This document shows positions 35,476 to 45,167 of a stretch of 64,000 bases of DNA, piece by piece; positions within the stretch are counted from its first letter, which is position 1; each line of letters opens with the position of its first letter. Origin of the DNA: Enterococcus hermanniensis (lineage in GTDB: Bacteria > Bacillota > Bacilli > Lactobacillales > Enterococcaceae); assembly GCF_001885945.1 (NCBI RefSeq), contig NZ_JXKQ01000008.1, forward strand, positions 1 through 64,000. The letters are read 5' to 3'. The notes under the pieces were generated by a model. The model was not told the origin of the DNA, searched no databases, and worked only from the letters and a program-made list of their open reading frames with translations. The position numbers and the translations under genes are program-made.

Positions 35476-37053
35476 ATGAACAATCCTAATTTAAAACAAC
35501 AAGTGGACAGTCGTCGTACCTTTGCTATTATTTCCCATCCGGATGCGGGTAAAACTACGATCACTGAACAACTTTTATTATTTGGTGGAGCGATTCGCCA
35601 AGCAGGTACTGTTAAAGGTAAAAAAACTGGGAATTTTGCTAAGTCTGACTGGATGGATATCGAAAAGCAACGGGGAATCTCTGTTACTAGCTCTGTGATG
35701 CAGTTTGATTTTGATGATAAACGCGTGAACATTTTGGATACGCCTGGACACGAGGATTTTTCTGAAGATACTTATCGTACATTGATGGCTGTGGACAGTG
35801 CGGTGATGGTCATTGATAGCGCTAAGGGGATCGAAGCCCAAACGAAAAAGCTTTTCCAAGTTGTCAAACGCCGAGGAATCCCGATTTTTACGTTTATCAA
35901 CAAACTAGACCGTGACGGTCGTGAACCTTTAGAATTGTTGGAAGAATTGGAAGAATTATTAGCGATTGAATCTTATCCAATGAATTGGCCGATTGGGATG
36001 GGTAAAGGATTAGAAGGTATCTATGATATTTATAACGAACGTATCGAATTTTATCGTCCAGAACAATATGAAGGTGAGCGCTATATTAAATTAACGAATG
36101 GAGAAATCGCGGGTGATCATCCATTAAAAGAAAAATCAATCTATGAAGACGTACTTGGGGAAGTAGAGTTGGTCCGCGAAGCAGGGGATCAATTTGATTT
36201 AGAAAAAATTAGCCGTGGCGATCAAACACCGGTCTTCTTTGGTTCGGCTTTGACTAATTTTGGTGTGGAAACATTCTTAGAATCATTCGTTGATTTAGCA
36301 CCGAAACCACATGCACATAAAACAATTGATGAAGAAGCTATTTCACCTTATGAAGAAGAATTTTCTGGTTTTGTTTTCAAAATCCAAGCGAACATGAATC
36401 CAAACCATCGCGACCGAATCGCTTTTGTTCGCGTATGTTCAGGTACGTTTGAACGTGGAATGGACGTTACTTTAGGGCGTACAGGTAAGAAAATGAAACT
36501 TAGCAATGTAACTCAATTTATGGCAGATGCGCGTGAAAATGTTGAAGAAGCGGTTGCTGGAGATATTATTGGGGTTTATGATACGGGAAATTATCAAATT
36601 GGTGACACGATCTATGAAGGAAAATTAAAAGTGGCTTACGAAGAGTTACCATCTTTTACCCCTGAATTATTCATGAAAGTTACCGCCAAAAATGTAATGA
36701 AGCAAAAATCATTCCATAAAGGTATCTATCAATTGGTTCAAGAAGGTGCAATCCAATTATACAAAACGTATTTGACAGATGAATATATCATTGGTGCTGT
36801 GGGGCAATTGCAGTTTGAAGTTTTCCAATATCGGATGTTGAACGAATACAACGCCGAAGTAGTGATGACACCAATGGGGAATAAGATTGCTCGTTGGATC
36901 AATCCAGAACAACTAGACGAACGAATGAGTTCAAGTCGTAATATTTTGGCCAAAGACCGCTTTGATCAACCATTGTTCTTGTTTGAAAATCAATTTGCGA
37001 TGCGTTGGTTTGCAGATAAATATCCAGAAGTAGAACTAAAAAGTTTGATGTAA
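35476..37053 (+). CDS. prfC: Peptide chain release factor 3
   Basis: 525 residues. GTPase motifs HPDAGKTT (G1), DTPGHEDF (G3) and NKLD (G4) are present, and the length and C-terminal sequence match RF3 rather than EF-G. It uses GTP to recycle RF1/RF2 after peptide release. SD ATGGAGC. The GT-C-like gene follows 23 bases later and is probably partly read through from here. Confidence 0.96.
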   Translation: MNNPNLKQQVDSRRTFAIISHPDAGKTTITEQLLLFGGAIRQAGTVKGKKTGNFAKSDWMDIEKQRGISVTSSVMQFDFDDKRVNILDTPGHEDFSEDTYRTLMAVDSAVMVIDSAKGIEAQTKKLFQVVKRRGIPIFTFINKLDRDGREPLELLEELEELLAIESYPMNWPIGMGKGLEGIYDIYNERIEFYRPEQYEGERYIKLTNGEIAGDHPLKEKSIYEDVLGEVELVREAGDQFDLEKISRGDQTPVFFGSALTNFGVETFLESFVDLAPKPHAHKTIDEEAISPYEEEFSGFVFKIQANMNPNHRDRIAFVRVCSGTFERGMDVTLGRTGKKMKLSNVTQFMADARENVEEAVAGDIIGVYDTGNYQIGDTIYEGKLKVAYEELPSFTPELFMKVTAKNVMKQKSFHKGIYQLVQEGAIQLYKTYLTDEYIIGAVGQLQFEVFQYRMLNEYNAEVVMTPMGNKIARWINPEQLDERMSSSRNILAKDRFDQPLFLFENQFAMRWFADKYPEVELKSLM

Positions 37054-37076
37054 ATAAATTTAAGAAGGTAGCCTTA

Positions 37077-38855
37077 ATGCAGAAGATAAAAAATAGGACG
37101 ACGATAGATTTAAAAAGAATGTTAAATCAGCCAACTACAGTTTTTTTATTCATTGCTGTTTTTAGCCTAACTATTTTACGCTTGGTTCTTAGCTTTAAGG
37201 CCCCTTATTTTGTTAATATGTACGCGGGTTATGATGACCAGTTATTTGTGCAGTATAGTAAAAGTATATTGTCTGGCAATTGGCTAGGAGCATATTCGAC
37301 ACGTGCTTTGTCAAAAGGAGTTTCTTATGCGCTGTTTATGGTATGGTCGAATAAACTCCATTTTTCATATGGATTTTTTTTAGGTTTATTTAATGTTTTA
37401 GCGAGTAGTGTAGCTGCTTTAGCATTGAAACCTTTGATAAAAAATCGATGGATATTAGTCTTTATCTATACATTTTTCTTATTTTCACCAGTCGGATTAA
37501 CGAGTGAATATAGTACTAGAATTTATCGTAATCCATTGGTCATACCGACCGTATTTTTAGTTATAGGTTGTCTAGTGGGGCTGTATTTTAGAAAAAATGC
37601 GCGCATAAAAATATTTGCTTGTTGGAGTATCGGTTTGGCTTGTTCATTTCCATTTTTTTGGTATATCAGAGAAGATTCATTGTGGCTCTTTCCGCTCGTC
37701 TTTTTCGGACTAGTAATCATTGCCGGATCGGTACTTTTTGATACGATTAAACCATTTAAAATGAAAGAATGGCAGATAGTTTTTAAAAGTCTTGTATTCA
37801 CAAAACAAAAAGCAATCAAATTAGTTTTGTGTTTGTTGCCGTTTATATTATTATTTACTACTACTAAAGTATTGCAAAGTTTAAATACTCAGCATTACGG
37901 TGTTTCATTAGTTAATGATCGTACTGGCGGGGCTTTTAAAGATGTTTCAAAACAATTGATTCGTATGGATGACGGAACAAGTTTAAATCAAACGAATGCA
38001 ACAATTTGGGTCTCAAAAGAGGCTTTGAAGAAAGCTGAGAAAGTATCACCAACATTAAAATCCATTTCAAAAAATATTGATTGGATCTATAATGGCAGCC
38101 CATGGACTGGTGGAGAAGAAATTGCGGGAGATATTATTTTTTGGGCATTAAGAGATGCAGCTGCTCAAGCAGGCTACTACAAAAATGCCAAGCAAACAGA
38201 AGCTTTTTGGCAAAAAGTAAATACTGAGTTATCTGATGCCTATGCAAATGGGAAGTTGGAAAAGAAAAAGGAAATTTATTTAAGTGCTACTGGCGATGGT
38301 AAAACTTTAAAGGATCTACCTTTGGTGGGGGAATTTATGCGAACAGGTCTAGCGTATAATCTACTTTATAAGGATTATAGCCAAGGTTCTGATCAAAGTT
38401 TGGGCTTGAAAAAAGATATTACTGAAGCAGAAAAAATATTAGGGCATTCCTTCGATAATAACTGGCGTGATGTAAATGAAAAAAATAAAGCACCAATCAA
38501 AATAACTTTGATTGCCAAAATATCTAATATAATTATTAGATTGTATCAAAAACTATTACCTATCTGGCTAATAATAAATGTTTTAGGACTAGGGATTATT
38601 TTAGCAGGAAGCTTTTTTTCTAAATCCCAATTAATTACATTTAGAGGATTATTATTGCTAATTGTTGGGTTAATGCTGACTTACTTAGTTTTCTTAATTG
38701 GTGTTTCTTGGTTTTGTTCTTGGGCACCAGATCGTAAGGAACTTTTTATGATGACTTATACGGGTGCAGGCGTTCCAGTGATTCAATGGATTGAAGTACT
38801 TACATTGATAGGGCTATTACAGCTACCAATCATTGCTAAAAAAATAAAAAAATAG
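37077..38855 (+). CDS. Polytopic membrane protein, GT-C glycosyltransferase-like
   Basis: 592 residues, roughly ten membrane helices in two groups (about 20-270 and 495-590) separated by a soluble part of about 220 residues. The first outer loop carries YAGYDDQLF, an acidic DD pair in the place expected for GT-C transferases, followed by SKGVSYALFM. It resembles large membrane proteins of streptococci and enterococci of unknown function. SD AAGGTA is modest. The stop sits inside a strong terminator. Transferase activity is inferred from topology only. Confidence 0.55.
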   Translation: MQKIKNRTTIDLKRMLNQPTTVFLFIAVFSLTILRLVLSFKAPYFVNMYAGYDDQLFVQYSKSILSGNWLGAYSTRALSKGVSYALFMVWSNKLHFSYGFFLGLFNVLASSVAALALKPLIKNRWILVFIYTFFLFSPVGLTSEYSTRIYRNPLVIPTVFLVIGCLVGLYFRKNARIKIFACWSIGLACSFPFFWYIREDSLWLFPLVFFGLVIIAGSVLFDTIKPFKMKEWQIVFKSLVFTKQKAIKLVLCLLPFILLFTTTKVLQSLNTQHYGVSLVNDRTGGAFKDVSKQLIRMDDGTSLNQTNATIWVSKEALKKAEKVSPTLKSISKNIDWIYNGSPWTGGEEIAGDIIFWALRDAAAQAGYYKNAKQTEAFWQKVNTELSDAYANGKLEKKKEIYLSATGDGKTLKDLPLVGEFMRTGLAYNLLYKDYSQGSDQSLGLKKDITEAEKILGHSFDNNWRDVNEKNKAPIKITLIAKISNIIIRLYQKLLPIWLIINVLGLGIILAGSFFSKSQLITFRGLLLLIVGLMLTYLVFLIGVSWFCSWAPDRKELFMMTYTGAGVPVIQWIEVLTLIGLLQLPIIAKKIKK

Positions 38856-38883
38856 CTGAGGCTTAGCCTCAGCTATTTTTTTA
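38852..38883. terminator. Bidirectional terminator
   Basis: ATAGCTGAGGC (38852-38862) pairs with GCCTCAGCTAT (38866-38876), 3-base loop, run of T; it overlaps the ends of both convergent genes. Confidence 0.9.
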
Positions 38884-39169
38884 TGATCGACATTTCAATC
38901 AAGCCAGGAGATTCTAAATAAGAGATATGTTCAAAATCATATGTTCCATCACTTAGTTTGCGTTGAAAATAGTTATGTACGAAATCGATTTCATTTGGCA
39001 GGATGTTTCGATTGTCATTCTTGATAACAATTTCAGCATGCTTAGCAGCATCGGTATAAATCACAGTTGTATTCCCAATTGTATATACTTTAATCATATT
39101 AGCATCTGTATTATTTAGTTGATTGTAAACCATTTTAGAATGGCTATTAGTTACATTGATCAGTTTCAT
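38873..39169 (-). CDS. DUF1827 family protein
   Basis: 98 residues, soluble, beginning MKLINVTNSHSKMVYNQL. This matches DUF1827, a small family confined to lactic acid bacteria and found beside clpE. Function unknown; the position next to a chaperone gene hints at a stress role, which is only inference. I chose ATG 39169, preceded by GAAGGAAGGTG on the minus strand; a longer frame of 27 more codons has no SD and begins with a hydrophobic stretch unlike the family. Confidence 0.78.
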   Translation of the reverse strand: MKLINVTNSHSKMVYNQLNNTDANMIKVYTIGNTTVIYTDAAKHAEIVIKNDNRNILPNEIDFVHNYFQRKLSDGTYDFEHISYLESPGLIEMSIIKK

Positions 39170-39274
39170 AGCGAAACACCTTCCTTCATAAAAATTGTTT
39201 GTATAGTAATTATATAAAAGAAAACAAGAAAAAAGAAAAATTTTGCTCACAAGGGAAAGATTAAATAAATAATT

Positions 39275-39309
39275 TAAAAAAGGTTCCCAAAATATTGGGA
39301 ACCTTTTTA
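39275..39309 (-). terminator. Intrinsic terminator after clpE (minus strand)
   Basis: AAAAAGGTTCCCAA and TTGGGAACCTTTTT, positions about 39277-39290 and 39296-39309, pair around a short AATA loop; on the minus strand the U tract follows. It separates clpE from DUF1827. Confidence 0.85.
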
Positions 39310-41535
39310 TTATTCTTTCGTTTCTTTTACCAAACGTTCTGGCTTAGAGGTAATGACGATATGGTCTTCTTTGTCCAATTTTGCTTTAAGATCAGTAATC
39401 GTTGGATGATCTAGATAAAATTCAGCGATACCGTCTTCGATCGTTTCTTGGATCGTACGGCGAAGTGGACGAGCCCCCATTGCTGGATCATAACCTAAAT
39501 CGACTAATTTTGCTTTAACATTTTCAGGAACATCGATGTGTAATTTTTGAGCAGCCAACATTTCATTGACATCGTCTAACATTAACGAAACGATATTCAT
39601 CAAATTGTCTTTAGATAACGCACTAAATTCTACGATCGCATCAAAACGATTTAAGAATTCAGGAGCAAAGAAATCTTTCAATTGACCTAAGACAGAGTTG
39701 GTAACACCATCTCGTGCAGCGCCAAAGCCGACGTTCGCTTCTACTTTTCCAGTACCGGCATTACTTGTCATAATGATGATGGTGTCTTTAAAGCTGACTG
39801 TACGACCTTGAGAATCTGTCAAACGGCCGTCATCAAGAATTTGTAGGAACATATGCAATACATCTGGATGAGCTTTTTCGATTTCGTCTAATAAAATCAA
39901 GCTATATGGATGACGACGGACTTGTTCCGTTAATTGACCAGCTTCTTCATAACCTACATAGCCTGGAGGGGAACCGATCAATTTAGAAACACTATGTTTT
40001 TCCATATATTCACTCATATCGAAACGAATCATTGAGTCGCTTGAACCAAATAATTCTTCCGCTAATTGACGTGCCAATTCCGTTTTGCCGACTCCAGTAG
40101 GTCCGACAAACAAGAATGATCCGATTGGACGATTTTTCTTGTTTAATCCTACACGATTTCGACGAATTGATTTTGCTACTTTATCGACTGCTTCATCTTG
40201 ACCAATCACATGTTTTTTCAAATCAACAGCAAGATTTTTTAATTGCGTTTGTTCTTTTTCTTTCAATTCACCAACCGGGATACCTGTTCGTTTTTCAACA
40301 ATTTGCTCCATGTCTTTTTCAGTGATGACGGGTGTTTCTTCATCCGTGATTTGACGATCTTTCATTTTTTGCAATTTATTGATTTGATCGCGGTAGTAAG
40401 CTGCTTTTTCAAAATCTTCTTCTTGTGAGGCTTGTGATTTTTGTTGTTCTGCTTCCGCTAATTTTTTATCGATGGTTTTAGGATCGACGATTTGAATCGT
40501 TAAATTTTTCTTTGAACCTGTTTCATCTAATAAATCGATCGCTTTATCTGGTAAGAAACGATCTTGGATATAGCGATTCGAGAGTTCAGCCGCTGAACGA
40601 ATAGCTTCATCTGTATATTTCACATGATGATAATCTTCATAACGAGGTTGTAACCCTTTTAAGATTGCGATCGTTTCTTGGACAGAAGGTTCTTCGACCC
40701 GTACTGGTTGCATCCGTCGTTCTAGAGCGGCATCTTTTTCAATAATCCGATATTCATTTAATGTTGTCGCGCCGACCATTTGTAATTCGCCACGAGCTAG
40801 TGCTGGTTTTAAAATATTTCCAGCATCCATGTTTCCATCACCGGCAGATCCAGCACCAACAATTTCATGCACTTCATCAATAAATAGAATAATATTTTCC
40901 GCTTGGCGAATTTCTTCAATCAATTTTTGCATCCGTTCTTCAAATTGACCACGGATTCCGGTACCTTGAACAAGTGAAGCAACATCTAAACGAATCACTT
41001 CTTTGTCCATTAGTTTTTGTGGGACATCGCCATCAACGATTTTTTGAGCTAGGCCTTCCACAACAGCCGTTTTACCAACACCGGGTTCTCCAATTAACAC
41101 TGGGTTGTTTTTTGTTCGACGATTTAAAATTTCAATTACTCGTTGGATCTCATCATCGCGGCCTACGACAGGGTCGATATTTCCTTCGCGAGCAAGACCG
41201 GTAATGTTAATACCATATTCATCTAATAATCCACCATTTCCACGAGGCGGTTGATTGTTCATTCCATTTCCACCACCGAATTGAGTTGGTGGAGTTTGAT
41301 CTGTTGCGCCTTGTCGTTGTTGCATTTGTTGCGACATTGAGCGGAACAAATCATCTAAACTTCCGAAACCAAAAGGATCATTTCCAGCCATTTGCGGTGC
41401 ACCTCCAGCTTGATTCTTTAATTTTTGATAGCAATTTTGACAATAGTCTAGCTGCTTTCGTTGTCCATTAACATTTGCATATAAATGAATCGTTGCTTCA
41501 TTTTCATGACAGTTTTGGCAAAGCATTCGTTTCAC
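39310..41535 (-). CDS. clpE: ATP-dependent Clp protease ATPase subunit ClpE
   Basis: 741 residues. An N-terminal zinc finger (Cys6, Cys9, Cys32, Cys35) distinguishes ClpE from ClpC. Then a short Q/G-rich linker, first AAA+ domain (Walker [11 protein letters not shown]), a UVR domain ([16 protein letters not shown]), second AAA+ domain ([10 protein letters not shown]), and a C-terminal ClpB-D2-small domain. It unfolds stress-damaged proteins for ClpP. The divergent leader has two stacked heat-shock operators (CIRCE and a CtsR repeat) with matching promoters. Confidence 0.96.
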   Translation of the reverse strand: MKRMLCQNCHENEATIHLYANVNGQRKQLDYCQNCYQKLKNQAGGAPQMAGNDPFGFGSLDDLFRSMSQQMQQRQGATDQTPPTQFGGGNGMNNQPPRGNGGLLDEYGINITGLAREGNIDPVVGRDDEIQRVIEILNRRTKNNPVLIGEPGVGKTAVVEGLAQKIVDGDVPQKLMDKEVIRLDVASLVQGTGIRGQFEERMQKLIEEIRQAENIILFIDEVHEIVGAGSAGDGNMDAGNILKPALARGELQMVGATTLNEYRIIEKDAALERRMQPVRVEEPSVQETIAILKGLQPRYEDYHHVKYTDEAIRSAAELSNRYIQDRFLPDKAIDLLDETGSKKNLTIQIVDPKTIDKKLAEAEQQKSQASQEEDFEKAAYYRDQINKLQKMKDRQITDEETPVITEKDMEQIVEKRTGIPVGELKEKEQTQLKNLAVDLKKHVIGQDEAVDKVAKSIRRNRVGLNKKNRPIGSFLFVGPTGVGKTELARQLAEELFGSSDSMIRFDMSEYMEKHSVSKLIGSPPGYVGYEEAGQLTEQVRRHPYSLILLDEIEKAHPDVLHMFLQILDDGRLTDSQGRTVSFKDTIIIMTSNAGTGKVEANVGFGAARDGVTNSVLGQLKDFFAPEFLNRFDAIVEFSALSKDNLMNIVSLMLDDVNEMLAAQKLHIDVPENVKAKLVDLGYDPAMGARPLRRTIQETIEDGIAEFYLDHPTITDLKAKLDKEDHIVITSKPERLVKETKE

Positions 41536-41610
41536 CCTTTCAATAGTTGATTATTTCTTCCATTGTACATCGAGTAGGCGTTTTTCGTAAAAAGAAACGC
41601 TAGCCAGTTT

Positions 41611-41627
41611 TTTGACTTTCACTGACC
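41611..41627 (-). promoter_or_regulatory. CtsR operator of clpE
   Basis: On the minus strand GGTCAGTGAAAGTCAAA matches the CtsR direct heptad repeat (A/GGTCAAANNNA/GGTCAAA) with two deviations in the first half. It starts just after the -10 of the proximal clpE promoter, so bound CtsR would block initiation. Confidence 0.8.
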
Positions 41628-41635
41628 TATAGACA

Positions 41636-41664
41636 ATTATAGCGAGATTTTTAATAAATGCAAA
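41636..41664 (-). promoter_or_regulatory. clpE proximal promoter
   Basis: Minus strand TTTGCA (41664-41659), 17-base spacer, perfect TATAAT (41641-41636). Strong SigA-type promoter ahead of the CtsR box. Confidence 0.8.
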
Positions 41665-41680
41665 CAGTTCGTCTCTATTT

Positions 41681-41707
41681 TTAGCACTGATAGATAGTGA
41701 GTGCTAA
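41681..41707. promoter_or_regulatory. CIRCE element (HrcA operator)
   Basis: TTAGCACTG, nine bases, GAGTGCTAA: the 9-9-9 CIRCE inverted repeat with one mismatch to the TTAGCACTC-N9-GAGTGCTAA consensus. HrcA should bind here. Confidence 0.88.
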
Positions 41708-41724
41708 AAATAAAAAAATATTTT

Positions 41725-41753
41725 TTTATGTTATGGAAAAAAAATGAAAACAA
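41725..41753 (-). promoter_or_regulatory. Possible distal clpE promoter
   Basis: Minus strand TTGTTT (41753-41748), 17-base spacer, CATAAA (41730-41725). Weak, but it would place the CIRCE element just downstream of its start, the usual position. Confidence 0.35.
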
Positions 41754-41800
41754 GACAAATCAATAACTAACTGATTCGGTCTAGATATTTTAAGAAAGGG

Positions 41801-41841
41801 GATACAACAAGAGAGGAATATTCGTCTAAAATTGTTGTATC
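41801..41841 (+). promoter_or_regulatory. Hairpin in the ptsH upstream region
   Basis: GATACAACAA (41801-41810) and TTGTTGTATC (41832-41841) form a perfect 10-bp stem with a 21-base loop. The right arm overlaps TTGTAT (41835-41840), a possible -35 followed 17 bases later by TAATCT (41858-41863) with TGG before it. It could be a repressor/activator dyad or an RNA hairpin. The remainder of the 415-base clpE-ptsH gap holds only the heat-shock sites and AT-rich sequence. Confidence 0.5.
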
Positions 41842-41950
41842 TAGCGTAAAAAAATGGTAATCTTAGGAAATGAAGGGCGCAAAATAATGTCGATTATTAT
41901 TCTGACCCCTAACATAAAAAAACAACTTTTTATAAAGGAGAACGGTCAAT

Positions 41951-42217
41951 ATGGAAAAAAAAGATTTTCACGTAGTAGCAGAAACGGGGATTCATGCACG
42001 TCCCGCAACTTTATTGGTGCAAGCTGCAAGCAAATTTAACTCTGATATCAACTTAGAGTATAAAGGAAAATCAGTTAACCTAAAATCAATCATGGGCGTT
42101 ATGTCTTTAGGTGTTGGCCAAGGATCTGACGTTGTTATCTCTGCTGAAGGTGCTGACGAAAAAGAAGCTATCGAAGCTATCGAAGAAACAATGAAAAAGG
42201 AAGGATTATCTGAATAA
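41951..42217 (+). CDS. ptsH: Phosphocarrier protein HPr
   Basis: 88 residues. It takes phosphate from Enzyme I on His15 (ETGIHARPA) and passes it to sugar-specific EIIA proteins; Ser46 (NLKSIMG) is the regulatory site used by HPr kinase in Firmicutes for catabolite control. SD AAAGGAG at 41934-41940. It overlaps ptsI by one base (TAATG). The leader upstream has a dyad and no strong conventional promoter. Confidence 0.97.
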   Translation: MEKKDFHVVAETGIHARPATLLVQAASKFNSDINLEYKGKSVNLKSIMGVMSLGVGQGSDVVISAEGADEKEAIEAIEETMKKEGLSE

Positions 42218-43944
42218 TGGTTGAATTACTAAAAGGTATTGCCGCTAGTGACGGAGTTGCCGTTGCTAAAGCTTATCTGCTAGTACAACCGGATTTATCT
42301 TTCAAGAAAAATAATGTAGAAGATACGGCTGCCGAAGAAAAGCGTCTTGATGACGCTTTGGCGGCTTCTTCTGCTGAATTAGAAAAAATTCGGGATAAAG
42401 CAGCAAAAAGTTTAGGCGAAGAAGAAGCACAAGTTTTTGATGCTCATTTGATGGTTCTTTCAGATCCAGAAATGATTGGTCAAATTAAACAACATATTAA
42501 TGATAATAAAGTGAATGCTGAAAGCGCACTTAAAGAAGTTACAGACATGTACATTGGCATGTTCGAGGCGATGGATGATAACGCTTATATGCAAGAACGC
42601 GCGGCGGATATCCGCGACGTAACAAAACGTGTTTTAGCACATCTATTAGGTGTTTCATTACCTGATCCTTCAATGATTGACGAAGAAGTTATCGTTGTAG
42701 CGCATGACTTGACTCCAAGTGATACGGCACAATTAGATAAAAACTTTGTTAAAGCATTTGTAACCGATATCGGTGGACGTACGTCTCACTCAGCAATCAT
42801 GGCACGTTCGCTAGAAATCCCTGCAATTGTTGGTACGAAAGAGATCACTTCTAAAGTTAAAGAAGGCGATGTATTAGCAGTTAACGGAATTATCGGTGAA
42901 ACAATCGTTAACCCAACTGACGATCAAGCGGCTGAATACAAAAAAGCCGGTGAAGCTTATGCGACACAAAAAGCAGAATGGGATAAATTAAAAGATGCTG
43001 AAACAGTTACGGCTGATGGCAAGCATTTTGAATTAGCTGCGAACATTGGTACACCAAAAGATTTAGAAGGTGTTCATAACAATGGCGCGGAAGCGATTGG
43101 TTTATACCGTACAGAATTCTTATACATGGATTCACCAGATTTCCCTACAGAAGACGACCAATATGAAGCTTACAAAGCTGTATTGGAAGGCATGGATGGC
43201 AAACCAGTTGTTGTCCGTACGATGGATATTGGTGGAGACAAAGAATTACCATACTTAACATTACCTCATGAAATGAATCCATTCTTGGGTTACCGTGCAT
43301 TACGTATCAGTCTATCTGAGTTAGGTGATGACATGTTCCGTACACAATTGCGCGCTCTATTACGTGCTTCTGTTCACGGAAACTTACGTATCATGTTCCC
43401 AATGGTAGCTACATTGAAAGAATTCCGTTCAGCTAAACAATTGTTTAATGAAGAAAAAGAAAAATTAGTCAAAGAAGGCGTAGAAGTTTCAGATACGATT
43501 CAAGTCGGAATCATGATTGAAATTCCTGCAGCAGCTGTATTAGCTGACAAATTTGCTAAAGAAGTCGATTTCTTCAGTATTGGAACAAATGATTTGATCC
43601 AATACACAATGGCGGCTGACCGTATGAACGAACGTGTTTCTTACCTTTACCAACCATATAACCCATCAATTCTACGTTTGATCAAAAACGTAATTGATGC
43701 AGCACATGCTGAAGGTAAATGGGCTGGTATGTGTGGCGAAATGGCGGGCGATCAAACAGCGGTTCCATTATTAATGGGTATGGGATTAGATGAGTTCTCT
43801 ATGAGCGCAACATCTGTTCTTAGAACACGTAGCTTGATGAAACGTCTAACGACGACTAAGATGGCTGAATTAGCTGACAAAGCGTTGAAAGAATGCGACA
43901 CAATGGAAGAAGTACAAGAATTAGTTGCAGAATACGTAAAATAA
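42217..43944 (+). CDS. ptsI: Phosphoenolpyruvate-protein phosphotransferase (Enzyme I)
   Basis: 575 residues, standard length. It autophosphorylates from PEP on His191 ([15 protein letters not shown]) and feeds HPr. The N-terminal HPr-binding helical region (about 30-140) and the C-terminal PEP-binding barrel ([40 protein letters not shown], and a Cys in MCGEMAGD) are all clear. Translation is coupled to ptsH. Confidence 0.97.
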   Translation: MVELLKGIAASDGVAVAKAYLLVQPDLSFKKNNVEDTAAEEKRLDDALAASSAELEKIRDKAAKSLGEEEAQVFDAHLMVLSDPEMIGQIKQHINDNKVNAESALKEVTDMYIGMFEAMDDNAYMQERAADIRDVTKRVLAHLLGVSLPDPSMIDEEVIVVAHDLTPSDTAQLDKNFVKAFVTDIGGRTSHSAIMARSLEIPAIVGTKEITSKVKEGDVLAVNGIIGETIVNPTDDQAAEYKKAGEAYATQKAEWDKLKDAETVTADGKHFELAANIGTPKDLEGVHNNGAEAIGLYRTEFLYMDSPDFPTEDDQYEAYKAVLEGMDGKPVVVRTMDIGGDKELPYLTLPHEMNPFLGYRALRISLSELGDDMFRTQLRALLRASVHGNLRIMFPMVATLKEFRSAKQLFNEEKEKLVKEGVEVSDTIQVGIMIEIPAAAVLADKFAKEVDFFSIGTNDLIQYTMAADRMNERVSYLYQPYNPSILRLIKNVIDAAHAEGKWAGMCGEMAGDQTAVPLLMGMGLDEFSMSATSVLRTRSLMKRLTTTKMAELADKALKECDTMEEVQELVAEYVK

Positions 43945-43952
43945 TTCTTTTT

Positions 43953-43986
43953 GATCGTGGCTTTACGGCCACGGTCTTTTTTTGTT
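43953..43986 (+). terminator. Intrinsic terminator after ptsI
   Basis: 9-bp stem with one G-T pair (43953-43961 with 43968-43976), 6-base loop, run of T. Confidence 0.88.
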
Positions 43987-44074
43987 TTTAGACAGATTTT
44001 TTTGCTTATAGTAAATTAATTTCAGTTGATATGTTAAACTCATACCATAGATGGAGAATATAAGTTAATGCTTG

Positions 44075-44083
44075 TGATATAAT
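44075..44083 (+). promoter_or_regulatory. Extended -10 promoter of bgsA-bgsB
   Basis: TGATATAAT (TGn plus perfect TATAAT), 13 bases ahead of the GAGGAGG SD; no clear -35, as often with extended -10 promoters. Confidence 0.55.
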
Positions 44084-44108
44084 TGACTTGTTTTTGAGGA
44101 GGCGTAGT

Positions 44109-45152
44109 ATGAAAGTTTTACTATATTTTGAAGGACAAAATGTTATCGGAAAGTCTGGGATCGGTCGCGCTCTTAGTCATCAAAAAAGAGCATTGGCTTC
44201 AGTAGGAATCGAGTATACATTAGATCCAAAATCAACTGATTATGATATTTTACATATAAATACATATGGACCAAAAAGCCTATTGCTAGTGAATAAAGCT
44301 AAAAAGATGGGGAAGAAAGTCATTTACCATGCTCATTCTACAGAAGAAGATTTTCGCAATTCTTTTATTGGATCAAATCAATTAGCACCATTAGTAAAAA
44401 AATGGTTGGTGAAGCTGTATCAGCAGGCCGATCATTTGATCACACCGACGCCGTATTCAAAAAAACTATTACGTAACTATGGATTGACGCAACCAATTGC
44501 AGCGATCTCAAATGGAATCGATTTGAAAAGATATTATCCTGATGCGCGAAAAGAAGCTGCTTTTCGGAAACACTTTGGGTTATCAAAAGAACAAAAAGTA
44601 ATTATTTGTGTAGGACTATTTTTTGAACGAAAAGGGATTTTAGACTTTGTAGAAATTGCTGAAAAAATGCCAGAATATACATTCATTTGGTTTGGTGATG
44701 TACCGATGGCCTCGATACCAAGAAATATTCGTAAAATAGTAAAAAAAGATCATCCTCAAAATGTATTATTTCCTGGGTATATCGATGGGGACTTAATAGA
44801 AGGAGCTTATTCAGGAGCGGATTTATTCTTTTTCCCGTCTTATGAAGAGACAGAAGGGATCGTAGTCCTTGAAGCTTTAGCTAGTCAGCAGCAAGTATTA
44901 TTGAGAAATATCCCGGTTTATGAAGGCTGGATGATCGATCGAAAGAATTGTTATATGGCGGAAGACAACCAAATATTTCTAACGTTGATTCGTGAGTTAG
45001 TAAACCACCGTTTGCCAAATCTTTCGATGGAGGGTTTTCGAACAGCTCAATCAAAAAGCATCAACCAAATCGGTAAAGAGTTAGAAGCGGTCTACCAAGC
45101 AGTATTGGATGTCCCTTATGACCATCAAATGTACGCAAAAGTTGTAAAATAG
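44109..45152 (+). CDS. bgsA: GT4 glycosyltransferase, BgsA-like (diglucosyl-diacylglycerol synthase)
   Basis: 347 residues. GT-B fold of family GT4: N-terminal acceptor domain with a GKSGIGRALSHQ motif, C-terminal donor domain with ICVGLFFERKGI and the E-x7-E signature EETEGIVVLEALA. The pair with the next gene matches enterococcal bgsA-bgsB, where BgsA adds the second glucose to make the diglucosyl-diacylglycerol anchor of lipoteichoic acid. Assignment rests on order and family. ATG 44109 is chosen for its GAGGAGGCG; an ATG seven codons upstream overlaps that SD. Confidence 0.8.
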   Translation: MKVLLYFEGQNVIGKSGIGRALSHQKRALASVGIEYTLDPKSTDYDILHINTYGPKSLLLVNKAKKMGKKVIYHAHSTEEDFRNSFIGSNQLAPLVKKWLVKLYQQADHLITPTPYSKKLLRNYGLTQPIAAISNGIDLKRYYPDARKEAAFRKHFGLSKEQKVIICVGLFFERKGILDFVEIAEKMPEYTFIWFGDVPMASIPRNIRKIVKKDHPQNVLFPGYIDGDLIEGAYSGADLFFFPSYEETEGIVVLEALASQQQVLLRNIPVYEGWMIDRKNCYMAEDNQIFLTLIRELVNHRLPNLSMEGFRTAQSKSINQIGKELEAVYQAVLDVPYDHQMYAKVVK

Positions 45153-45167
45153 TTCGGAGGAATAAAC

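Noticed and set aside
41854-42039. 61-codon frame ahead of ptsH
   Set aside because: Overlaps the start of ptsH in another frame, has no SD and no homology; a leader peptide cannot be fully excluded.
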